From assembly GCF_001418205.1 (NCBI RefSeq), contig NZ_LIQF01000005.1, positions 124,001-188,000 of the forward strand: a stretch of 64,000 bases of DNA. Reading direction: 5' to 3'. A model generated the notes under the pieces. It was not told the origin of the DNA and did no database searches. It worked only from the letters and a program-made list of their open reading frames with translations. Positions 36,482 through 45,303 of the stretch are shown here, piece after piece (the first letter of the stretch is position 1; the number at the start of each line of letters is the position of its first letter). This DNA comes from Marinomonas fungiae (lineage in GTDB: Bacteria > Pseudomonadota > Gammaproteobacteria > Pseudomonadales > Marinomonadaceae). Both the position numbers and the translations under genes were made by a program.

Positions 36482-37906
36482 TTACTGCCCCTCTTCGAGG
36501 GTTTGAGGACCAGCTTGCTTTTGAGTAGCTTTTTCAAGCCCTATTTTTAAATGTTTCAGAGCCTCTTTTTCTGCCTTGCTTAGCGGTTGAGAGTTTTCAA
36601 ATCGTTGTATATTGTCCAAGTGTGCTTGTGCAGCCATCCCCATGGGATTTTGCTTCTTAATCGCTTTTTTCAAACTATCGATATAAGTCTTGCTTTCAAA
36701 TTTATACATCTGTTCAACCGTCATGAAATCTATCACTTGGCTAGTACCTTTCACTCTAAGCTCCTGAAGTGCAGGTACTTGGTTACCGAAGTGCTTTTTC
36801 ATGATTTTGCTGATAAGTGCTGGCGTCAGAGCTTTATTACGAGGAACAATTTCTTTTAGGCAAGTCCGAAAGAGATCCAACAAAGTAGATGGAATACCGG
36901 CGCTTTGAATCCAAAATTCGTTGATGACATCGTCTACAGAAGACACATTTATAGAACGCTCGATATTAGCAAAGAAAGCTTCATTGAATGCTTCCATTTC
37001 ATCGTGATCTGTTATTCGAGCTAGCTCGATAATCTCACCTAGACGGCGCTGATGTCGCATCCGGTCTGAGAACAACAATATCGAATCTGTAGTGCCTACC
37101 TTGATGTGAGGAATCTTCAGATTGTTACTAAGGTCATCAAACAGCTGAATCATGTGTTTGCGATCATGGTCAGTGGTCGAGCTCAGAACCTGAACTTCAT
37201 CAATGACAAACAAACCTACGTGATGACGAACAAAGACTGTTCTTACTGTCTCGACCATCCGTGCGATCGTTACATTCTCTCCGTTGGCTTTAGTCACAGA
37301 ATTAGCGTAGCCAGGATTTGGATAACCGGCGTTGATTACTAATTTATCTACCTCTTGAAGCAGTCGTTTTAATAGCTCTGAACGTGATCCGTCATGATGC
37401 ATATCCACTTTAATGTAAGTAATTTGCAAGTCATTAAAGTCTGATTGTGAATGCTTTATCACTTGATCAAAACAAGAGCTCAAAATACGCTCGATAGAAG
37501 ATGTTTTGCCAACCCCACTGAATGCAACCACTGCCGCAGTCTCAGCAGTTGTTTTGCCTGAAGGGAACGGTACTTTTTCACCCGCAGCAATTGAATACAT
37601 GTAATCAATATATTTTGGATGCGTGGGCGCTAACCCCTTGTAGCCCCTACGAATTAACAGGTGTACTTTTTCGTAAAGGTCATAATGCTCTTCTTTTACA
37701 AACCGAAATCGATCCACGGAATCAAGCAACTCTTCTAGCAATTCATAACGATCTTCAAACTCTTCAGAATTTGGATAGAGCATCGGGTAGTGATTGCTTT
37801 GATAGAATTCTTTAGCTGTCATCTTTGGAGGCAAAGCATCAAGTAAGTGGTTCTTCAAGTCGGTACGACTTGCTTGATTCTCATCATTAGCGAAATTTCT
37901 ATTCAT
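36482..37906 (-). CDS. tnsC: TnsC-type AAA+ regulator of transposition
   Basis: 474 residues, close to Tn7 TnsC. Walker A is FSGVGKTS (residues 129-136) and Walker B is LFVIDEVQVL. A TniB-like ATPase core and a basic C-terminal tail that would contact TnsA/TnsB follow. The protein links the TniQ-bound target to the transposase in an ATP-controlled way. It starts 2 bp after the tnsB stop. Confidence 0.9.
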   Translation of the reverse strand: MNRNFANDENQASRTDLKNHLLDALPPKMTAKEFYQSNHYPMLYPNSEEFEDRYELLEELLDSVDRFRFVKEEHYDLYEKVHLLIRRGYKGLAPTHPKYIDYMYSIAAGEKVPFPSGKTTAETAAVVAFSGVGKTSSIERILSSCFDQVIKHSQSDFNDLQITYIKVDMHHDGSRSELLKRLLQEVDKLVINAGYPNPGYANSVTKANGENVTIARMVETVRTVFVRHHVGLFVIDEVQVLSSTTDHDRKHMIQLFDDLSNNLKIPHIKVGTTDSILLFSDRMRHQRRLGEIIELARITDHDEMEAFNEAFFANIERSINVSSVDDVINEFWIQSAGIPSTLLDLFRTCLKEIVPRNKALTPALISKIMKKHFGNQVPALQELRVKGTSQVIDFMTVEQMYKFESKTYIDSLKKAIKKQNPMGMAAQAHLDNIQRFENSQPLSKAEKEALKHLKIGLEKATQKQAGPQTLEEGQ

Positions 37907-37908
37907 AA

Positions 37909-40164
37909 TTATCTCCTATCCACCCAAGGTGTTTTCTTAGTAGAGTCGTTATTTTTATTGTTATCCCCACTATCCAGGTCGGACAGAGAAGTATCATTCG
38001 GTTCAATTTCAAGCGGTGCATCCGTCAAACTATTTTCAAGCTTTCGATTCTCTCTAACTTTTTGAGCAGTTGAGCTGATTCGTCCTGACTGTTTTATCTG
38101 CTGCTTTGCTTGCTTTACCGCAGCTTCAGAATTTGCGAATAAGCTAGCTTTAGAGTTTGCTTCTTCTTGGTGAGCCTCTTCTTCATTCAAAATAAGTAAC
38201 GCATCAAGCTCATCTCTTTCTATTTGATTCATACCCTCGTAGCGATGGTATTTCTGATCAATGAAGGCTTCATATTGCTCATCTTTATAGTTAATCCAGA
38301 TTCGGCTAATGTCATTCGGATCGTATCGACATGAAAGAATTTTTGAACGTGAAGCACCCTTATGCGGGCGGTCTTGAAGCCCCGTTAGTCGAATCGCTGG
38401 GCAGTTATAAAAAAGCTCTTGGCTTTGTCCTTTGAGGTATATTCCTTTCTGTCGGACTGATACTTCACCGTGAGGCAATAGAGCTAAACGAAGTTCACGA
38501 TCATCTAAAATCGGAAGCATCCGTGACTTCATATTGTTCACCGACCAAGTCACTATGTCAGCAGGGATACGCTTAACACCATCCAGAATGGCTTCTCTCT
38601 CTAGATGAAAATGCTCATTTATCGCTTTAGTATTATGATGAACACATTCACGCATTAGATCTCTATAAAGCTGAGTTCTATTCAATAACGCATGTTTACG
38701 AGCTTCATTACTTCTTTGCTCAGGCTTACTCTCACCGCTATGCGATGGCGAAGTGTTTTCCTTAGTTCTTTTTAAGGTCGTAAACACACTTTCAATGAAG
38801 GGCTTATCATTCCCTGAGCGTGGCTTTCCAAAATCCACACGAACACCCAAAGATTTCAAAAGAGGCTCAGATAGTGTGTTGTTAAATTCAGCATTATCGA
38901 CAGCAATGGTTTCCGGTGGTCCCATCTGAATCCAGTACGGAAGATAGTCAGCACAGCCAATTGATTCTAACCATGCTTTCCGGTCTCTCAGGCATTGATA
39001 AATAGCATTTCGCATCTCAAAAACTGACGGATTGCCGAACGTAAGATAGAAGCCAACTATGTATCGGCTGTAGACATCCCGTATAACGTATAGCGTAGGT
39101 TTTCCGAGTGACAAGCCAGGAATATACTCTGATAGGACTTCTTCATCATACGGGGTTTCATCAATTTCATAGCGTTGGCCAGGTCCTATTACATTCACAT
39201 ACGCATTACCAACACGACCATTAAGATCGCTATGCCGCTTTGAATGTGGGACAATCTTATTTCTTAATGCAACTAATCCATCTCCATGGGTCTGTTCCAG
39301 CCAATATTTAAACTGCCAAAAACTGGGTCGTTCGTTCTCTGGTTTTAAATGAATCTTTTTTTCATTACCTGATATATATGCTTGTCTATTGTCTAGCAGC
39401 ACTGTTTTTTCTGCGTACTTTTTTGGAACCATTCGATCATAAGCAGCTTTGAAGGTTCTCGGTGCGCCTTTACCGCCTTTTTCCATGAGTGCGATAGCAA
39501 ACTTAAAGTTTTCAATATCAGTCGAGTCAATGATCTTTCTAGTTTCTATTCCTGTTACCTTTGATCGCTTACTGGGCCGACCTTGCGGTTTGGTTAAAAC
39601 ACGTACTGGTTGAACAGAGTTAGCGTACTCCCCGACACCAAACCCAAGCGCAGCCAACTTCATTCCAGAGTATAAATATGCCCAAAGGTAGCGATAAATC
39701 GTTGCTTTAGTCAGATTATTTTCATTAGCAACTTTTGTGATAGCTCCATCTCTATACGAGCTGTAGAAAACGCTATCTAAGTCATTTACTAAAGACTCTA
39801 TGATCTTCAATCTCAAAGATGCCTTTACCTTTTGATTATCATTCAATTGATCATAAGGCGTTTTAGACTGAGTCGATTGAAATGTTTCACCTTTCTGAAG
39901 CTCTGAAGACTCCACTGCATCAATAAGATCAACGATCTCAACCCGTATTGGCTTTTTGAGTGTTCCTCTGATGTTCATCAGAAATGCATGACCACGTTTT
40001 TCATTGATATGAACAACGATCATCGGCTCTTTCAGTTCACGCTGACTAACATATACAGTGTCTTGCTCATCAGCTAAGAAAAATGAATCATAAAGTTTTA
40101 TTGGCGCTAAAAGCGTAACTGGCTTAGCATTCTGCTCTAGCTGTGAACTTAGTACATTACTCAC
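37909..40164 (-). CDS. tnsB: TnsB transposase (DDE family)
   Basis: 751 residues. The retroviral-type integrase core carries the catalytic triad D335 (YEIDETP), D423 (IAVDNAEF) and E458 (KPFIESVF). DNA-binding N-terminal helices and a C-terminal tail follow the Tn7 TnsB plan. It cuts and joins the 3' ends and binds the repeats at both element ends. Its ATG overlaps the tnsA stop (ATGA). Confidence 0.93.
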   Translation of the reverse strand: MSNVLSSQLEQNAKPVTLLAPIKLYDSFFLADEQDTVYVSQRELKEPMIVVHINEKRGHAFLMNIRGTLKKPIRVEIVDLIDAVESSELQKGETFQSTQSKTPYDQLNDNQKVKASLRLKIIESLVNDLDSVFYSSYRDGAITKVANENNLTKATIYRYLWAYLYSGMKLAALGFGVGEYANSVQPVRVLTKPQGRPSKRSKVTGIETRKIIDSTDIENFKFAIALMEKGGKGAPRTFKAAYDRMVPKKYAEKTVLLDNRQAYISGNEKKIHLKPENERPSFWQFKYWLEQTHGDGLVALRNKIVPHSKRHSDLNGRVGNAYVNVIGPGQRYEIDETPYDEEVLSEYIPGLSLGKPTLYVIRDVYSRYIVGFYLTFGNPSVFEMRNAIYQCLRDRKAWLESIGCADYLPYWIQMGPPETIAVDNAEFNNTLSEPLLKSLGVRVDFGKPRSGNDKPFIESVFTTLKRTKENTSPSHSGESKPEQRSNEARKHALLNRTQLYRDLMRECVHHNTKAINEHFHLEREAILDGVKRIPADIVTWSVNNMKSRMLPILDDRELRLALLPHGEVSVRQKGIYLKGQSQELFYNCPAIRLTGLQDRPHKGASRSKILSCRYDPNDISRIWINYKDEQYEAFIDQKYHRYEGMNQIERDELDALLILNEEEAHQEEANSKASLFANSEAAVKQAKQQIKQSGRISSTAQKVRENRKLENSLTDAPLEIEPNDTSLSDLDSGDNNKNNDSTKKTPWVDRR

Positions 40165-40994
40165 AAGCTTTTCACCTCTAGCTTCAGGGCTGTACGCTCT
40201 AGACGTAAACGCTCATTCCAATTCATCGTCAGATCGCGAACCCATAGCGCATGCTTGAAGAAGTGAAGGGATAACTCCGGCTGAATGCCCACAGAAAAAG
40301 CTACATTTTTCAGCAACTCGCCCATACGCATGTTCGAATGAAACAGAAGCTCACCACGGATTGTGCTAAGCCACTCGGGGTAAACGCTTTCAGTAAATGG
40401 CTGTAAACGACGATGGACGTACAGCCCTTCGAGGGTTTCGCTGTAAACAGTGCGTAGCTGATCACTGTCTAGAACGATGAATTCGATATCATTCAGCATT
40501 GCAAAAGCTTCTTGTATTTTCAGCTTTTCTTGAACACGATCCGTCAACAGGGCTTTCGTCGACTTAACTGCTACGGCTTGCCATGTCCCGAATTTAAGGT
40601 CTTTATGATCGCTACTTGGATCTAATTTCACTAAGAAATCAAATGACTCATAACCTAATTTACTACTACGTTTAGCCCTTGGATGATTAATCTCAAGCTC
40701 AGAACAAATCTCTATTGTGTACTCAACCGGAAGAGCCCACTGTTCATAAACGTCCACGACATTCTGACTATGAATGATGTTTAAGTAAGCCCATAGCTCG
40801 TTGGCAGACAGCGTGTGTACTAGTCGGTCTTTGTTTTCAAGATGAGGTGTTTTAGAGCGATTTCCTGCCGAGCGAGTAAAGTCCATCGTTCTAATGAACG
40901 GTTCATACTCGCATTTAGGATTCTCAAATGATCTCTTGTGTATTTCATATCGTCTCTTCTGATGTTCATCAACAATTAGATTATCGTTTTTCAT
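40161..40994 (-). CDS. tnsA: TnsA endonuclease
   Basis: 277 residues, as in Tn7. The N-terminal nuclease domain has the core SFDFLVKLD with the catalytic aspartate and WQAVAVKSTKAL with the lysine; an upstream glutamate (VEYTIEICSELE region) completes the PD-(D/E)xK pattern. TnsA cuts the 5' ends, which makes transposition cut-and-paste. First gene of the operon, preceded by very AT-rich DNA. Confidence 0.9.
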   Translation of the reverse strand: MKNDNLIVDEHQKRRYEIHKRSFENPKCEYEPFIRTMDFTRSAGNRSKTPHLENKDRLVHTLSANELWAYLNIIHSQNVVDVYEQWALPVEYTIEICSELEINHPRAKRSSKLGYESFDFLVKLDPSSDHKDLKFGTWQAVAVKSTKALLTDRVQEKLKIQEAFAMLNDIEFIVLDSDQLRTVYSETLEGLYVHRRLQPFTESVYPEWLSTIRGELLFHSNMRMGELLKNVAFSVGIQPELSLHFFKHALWVRDLTMNWNERLRLERTALKLEVKSL

Positions 40995-41584
40995 ATTTCA
41001 CCTACCAAATCAAAAACCGAATAATGAAAAACATAATCCCAATATATTTTTAGTCAAGTTGAAAAAAGATACACGAAATATAATAAAATATTTAAAAACC
41101 AATATTATTGATGGGATTTTTAATTATTATATAATATGTATAAAAAATCAGACGAAAATAAAACCATTAAAATTCAGTAGCTTAAAAAATACATCTTTAT
41201 TGAAAACCACCAAAAAATGAAAAAATATACATTATTCGAAATAAAAACACACTCTATTATAAAGCCCTAAAACCATTAAAAATCAGCTTATCACACCAAG
41301 TGAATTACACTTTATTTGCACAATTAAATAATCAAACATTCCCTTAAAAGAACCTAAAACCATAATTCAAATAGCCAAGCTTTGAATTCAGAACGAACAC
41401 TTTTTTGGAATACAGCCCTATTTTCGGGAGCAATTCCGAAGTCAACGTTAGTGATTATGAATCTAGATACGATCAGAATTTGAACAGAGAAGCTGCTTGG
41501 ATCTTTTGAGCATTTGCAAAGTGACAAATTTCAAAATTGAGGTACAGCCATAAGTTGAAAAGTTGAAACAGGGATCGTGGTAGA
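40995..41584. promoter_or_regulatory. AT-rich control region of the tns operon
   Basis: About 590 bp, mostly A and T, between the broken fic gene and tnsA. Three related direct repeats of pattern AAAACCATTAAAAWTCAG start at 41161, 41269 and 41356 (the last less exact). They may bind a regulator. No gene was seen. A tnsA promoter must lie here, but no single -35/-10 pair stands out in such AT-rich DNA. Confidence 0.5.
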
Positions 41585-42704
41585 TCAATCCTGAAAGTGC
41601 GCAAGTGTATACCTTGTGCTACGTCCACCGGCTTCACTTTTTACCAGAAAGCCTAACCCAACCAAGAGAGCTAAATGACGTGAAGCGGTTGGCTTACTTA
41701 CTTTCATCAACTTATGATATTGCGAGGTGCTAATGCCTTCGTCAAAGTCCCCATCGAGCATACGATCAAGAACTTTTACTTGCTCTGAAGATAATTGAGT
41801 TTGATCCACTTTTGCCCAGAAGTTTGTTTTGAAAATCGTTTGATCAATTTCTTCAAGCGCACAGTCAAATGCCTCATCTAATGTGTTTAAAAACCAAATA
41901 AGCCAAACAGTAATATCAAGATCACCTTTCTGGGATAGCTCTAATGCTTCGTAGTAGCTTTTACGATTCGCTAGAATCGCTACTGGCATCGCATAGAAAC
42001 AGGCAGAGCAACGCTCAGCCTGCGCCAGTGCTAAGTCAGTAAGTAACCGTGTGATCCTGCCGTTACCATCCTCTAAAGGATGGAGAGTCACAAACCAAAA
42101 GTGTGTTATGGCCGCTCTAAGCAGAGGGTCGAAAACTGGATTCGCCTGTGAATCATTAAACCAGTCGATAAAGTTAGCAAGTTCGGAATCAAGCACCTCT
42201 CTGCTTGGGGCTTCAAAGTGAACAGTAGAGTTGTGAATTCGCCCAGAAACAACCTGCATTGACTCATCCCCACGTAGCTGCCCACCTTTAACTGGGTTAA
42301 ACAAGGTGTAGCCTTCTGGAAACAGTCGTTCATGCCATTTCAATATTCTTTCAAGTGAGAGCGCTGAATCCAAATTCTCCACTGTGTCTAGCTAATCCAT
42401 CAGTGTGATCGGTTCTAGGAAAAGGTTTTTCTTAGGAAAGGCCAAGCTTACTAGCCAAAGATGAACGAACGAAAAGCGCAGTAAGTTTCACACCCTCAAT
42501 GGCGCTCGAATGCACAATGTTCGCCAGCATTGTGTCTAACATAATTTGGTTTTGATCTTTGGTTTTGCTAGACATCTTGCCTACAAGAACACCTTGATGA
42601 AAACACACATCTCTTAACTTAGGCTCTACTATCTTCGATTCCCAAGTGAAGTGAGGCCAATCTGCGTGCTCCCAAATCCACATATTGCCCCCACTTCGAT
42701 TCAA
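41585..42704 (-). pseudogene. Broken Fic-domain protein (DUF4172 type)
   Basis: The first part (42704-42432, MWIWEHADWPHFTW...) is the N-terminal domain usual for this family and holds the inhibitory helix motif SSAIEG. An in-frame TAA follows after LASKLGLS. Reading continues in the same frame to TDHTDGLA and then shifts frame into the Fic domain, LDTVENLDSAL, with motif HPLEDGNGRITR (consensus HPFxDGNGRxxR), and a C-terminal winged helix. A stop and a frameshift thus separate the halves. Fic proteins transfer AMP to targets; this copy is probably inactive. Confidence 0.82.
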
Positions 42705-42950
42705 ATTAACTAATTATTAAAAACAAATAATGATACGAATACCAAGGATATTCATATCAAGCAATGATGCGAATAAGATTAGATCGACATCAGTTACTGA
42801 AACACGCATGGTAACTGCCGCCTAAAATTATGCTTTTCTGGTGCTCTTTATGCGGTTTTACACCTGCCAGCCCATCTATTAAATTTAAGCCGCTTTCAGC
42901 GATTACAGAAAGCGGCTTCTGCTAAACTAATTACCATTTGGGCAAGGTTG

Positions 42951-43526
42951 TTAGAAGACCTCTTCATCCGGTGCAAACGTCTTAGGTCTCATGGCATCTT
43001 TTTTAGCTTCTCTGGCCTCAATGACATCTACTAAATACCACTGTTCGTTCATCGACTTAAAATCGCGCATTTGCCACTTCATTTCATACAACACGCCACC
43101 ACGATGTTTCTCAAAAGCAGGGCTACCGGTTGGTAAAGCCAGTTTTTTAGGAAAAGTGCGAATCGTATACATGATATTTTGAGTTTCTAACTGCTTTCCC
43201 ATCACGCTGTATTGTGTTCCTGGCAGGCTAAACTTTTCAGCATTTCCATAGCAAAGCTTCACAGAATCGAAAGACTCTTCTTTTAATCGCCCAGCGCTTT
43301 GCAAAAAAACTCGAAATACATCCATTGGCCCAACAAAATCCTCAAGTGATTTAACACAAAACCAAAGATCATTTCGCTTTGATTCTAAGGTCACTTCAAC
43401 ACCTTGATTACGAGAGTCAGATTCAATGATATCTTCTATTACGCCTTGGTAGTTTTTCGCTGAACTAATGCTTGTCGCAGCTATTAGAACAAAAGCTAAG
43501 CTTGAGACTTTCATCTTGATAAACAT
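42951..43526 (-). CDS. Unknown exported protein
   Basis: 191 residues. A signal peptide (about 1-23, ending SSA) is clear; the mature part is soluble, with no recognised domain. GGAG precedes the ATG, which overlaps the upstream gene's stop by one base (TAATG). It forms a two-gene operon with the exported protein at 43526-44146. A link with Zorya or the other cargo cannot be shown. Confidence 0.6.
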   Translation of the reverse strand: MFIKMKVSSLAFVLIAATSISSAKNYQGVIEDIIESDSRNQGVEVTLESKRNDLWFCVKSLEDFVGPMDVFRVFLQSAGRLKEESFDSVKLCYGNAEKFSLPGTQYSVMGKQLETQNIMYTIRTFPKKLALPTGSPAFEKHRGGVLYEMKWQMRDFKSMNEQWYLVDVIEAREAKKDAMRPKTFAPDEEVF

Positions 43527-44146
43527 TAAAATGCCTCCAGATCGTCTGCTTTATCAGCGTTATCTACCTGGTCTTTTGCAACATAAAACTCGGGGCTTTC
43601 GTAGATGATTTTGATATAGCCCTTGCCTCTACCCTGACCTTCAATTTGAATCGCAAGCAATCCACCTGATAAATCATACTGAGTAATGTAGTTACCGCAG
43701 CCATCGTAGTCCAAGCATTGATAAAACTCATCAGCATCGTCATATAACTTCATACCAACATATTCAAGCTTGTCAGTGGGTTGCCCATATTTCTTAGACA
43801 TAATGGTTTTCACGTTGTCATACAGCGCTTTCCCCTGTGTTCCGTACACATCACCAGTAACACTCTTCGAGCTAACGATAAGTTTTACCAGTTTGTTTTG
43901 ATAGGTCAGCGCAAGGTACTGATCGCCCTTCGACCAAGGCTTAGGGGTAGTGAGAGATGTTAAGTATTCAAACTGGCCTGTGGGCCTAGGAGAGTTAAAA
44001 CCAGCTTGGATGAGCTCTTGATTAGACATTCCCCATTTGAGCCCAAATGGCTCTGGGAAAGCACTTTCTTCGGCCCATGAAAAGCTGTTGCCAATGATGA
44101 TGGCTGAGGCAATCGAGCCGGTAAGTAGATGTTTGATGATATTCAT
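43526..44146 (-). CDS. Unknown exported protein
   Basis: 206 residues from ATG 44146 (AGAAGG upstream); three codons of frame before it start with GTG. A signal peptide (ending SWA, about residue 25) is followed by a domain that starts FPEPFGLKWGMSNQELIQAG and contains the pattern KKYGQPTDK, seen in many small exported proteins of unknown role. A CLDYDGCG pair may form a disulfide. First gene of a two-gene operon. Confidence 0.6.
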   Translation of the reverse strand: MNIIKHLLTGSIASAIIIGNSFSWAEESAFPEPFGLKWGMSNQELIQAGFNSPRPTGQFEYLTSLTTPKPWSKGDQYLALTYQNKLVKLIVSSKSVTGDVYGTQGKALYDNVKTIMSKKYGQPTDKLEYVGMKLYDDADEFYQCLDYDGCGNYITQYDLSGGLLAIQIEGQGRGKGYIKIIYESPEFYVAKDQVDNADKADDLEAF

Positions 44147-44313
44147 AGACAGCACCTTCTGTGTTAAATGAAAAACAGCACTCTTTTTAAAGAGGTCTTA
44201 ATCATTTAAGAGCAGAAGGCGTGCCAGGGATTTATTCTTTATAGATCATATAGTTAACAAAAACCCCATCAGTAATGACATAAATTTTTTTATGTTTGAA
44301 AGAAATTTTATTA

Positions 44314-44763
44314 TCAAATATCATTTAAAAAATCGCTGTCTTTGTCAGCTAATTCTTTCCAACGTGAATAGGCTTTACTTATAATTTCAAAGTTTTCAGC
44401 TTGTTGCGCATGATTAGGGTATTGATTTATAAAATAATTTATTATCGAATGTGTATTTTCTTCAACAGCTAATACAAAATCAACATTCAAAGAACTAGAA
44501 TCGCCGCTATTCTCATAAGCTGACCTAGTATTAAGACACGCTATTACACAGCTTGCGATAGCTCCAACTATATATTTCGCATCTTCACTAAGCGTCTTAT
44601 TTTTATACAGATCATCAAAAAACTGTATTAAAGGCTTTTCACAAGGCCATTCTAAGATCATTTTCTTTAAAAGTGCTGTTGTTTTTGGATCAACATTTGA
44701 TAGATTCTCAATTTTTGCTGACACACCAGCTCTAAACCACCTAAATCGAGTGTGGTAGAACAT
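44314..44763 (-). CDS. Unknown helical protein downstream of Zorya
   Basis: 149 residues, mostly helical, no signal peptide. The ATG abuts the stop of the LprI-like gene (44764), so the two are coupled. I do not recognise a domain. It could be the partner or immunity-type protein of the exported protein before it, or a Zorya accessory; neither is shown by the sequence. Confidence 0.55.
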   Translation of the reverse strand: MFYHTRFRWFRAGVSAKIENLSNVDPKTTALLKKMILEWPCEKPLIQFFDDLYKNKTLSEDAKYIVGAIASCVIACLNTRSAYENSGDSSSLNVDFVLAVEENTHSIINYFINQYPNHAQQAENFEIISKAYSRWKELADKDSDFLNDI

Positions 44764-45246
44764 TTAGTAATCCTCTTCTATTTTTCGTGAATCATCGATG
44801 TAGTACTCATGAAGCACGGATCCTGAGCACATCTCACCATCCTCATGTCCATTAGCCCACTCTGTAAGAAAGCTTATGCGCTCACGAATTAGTTTCTCTA
44901 AGTTCGAGTAATAACAAACAGGGAATATAGAACCGTATATTCCTTTGGAGGCCTCAGGAAACCTCATTTTCAAATCAAGTAATAACTGCTTTTCCCAATG
45001 AACCTGAGATTCCTCAAAAGCTTCTAAAAAAATAGTATCATCATATAAGGATTGAATTTTACTTATTAATAAATCCAACTCATCTTTTGCTTCTTTATAG
45101 TCTACTTTCGAACACTGATTTAGTTCAGATTGTGTCAAAGGATCATTTTTTGAATTAGCTTGAGCAAATACATCAATGCTGAACCCAGAAAGTACTATAA
45201 GTGGGATTAGATTTATAGAAATAAGCTTCAATATACACTTTTTCAT
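44764..45246 (-). CDS. Exported LprI/DUF1311-like protein downstream of zorD
   Basis: 160 residues with a signal peptide (about 1-30, ending FAQA). The mature part has the features of the LprI N-terminal (DUF1311) family: an early SELNQCSKVDYKEAKDELD and a W within FEESQVHWEKQLLLDL, with cysteines near the end. LprI relatives bind or inhibit lysozyme. It starts 57 bp after zorD on the same strand and may be in the Zorya operon, where a peptidoglycan-related accessory would be interesting. Confidence 0.6.
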   Translation of the reverse strand: MKKCILKLISINLIPLIVLSGFSIDVFAQANSKNDPLTQSELNQCSKVDYKEAKDELDLLISKIQSLYDDTIFLEAFEESQVHWEKQLLLDLKMRFPEASKGIYGSIFPVCYYSNLEKLIRERISFLTEWANGHEDGEMCSGSVLHEYYIDDSRKIEEDY

Positions 45247-45303
45247 CTCATTATAGCCTTTAAATTTAGAAAACCTTTAAATGGAAAATTTATGGAAGAT
45301 GGA

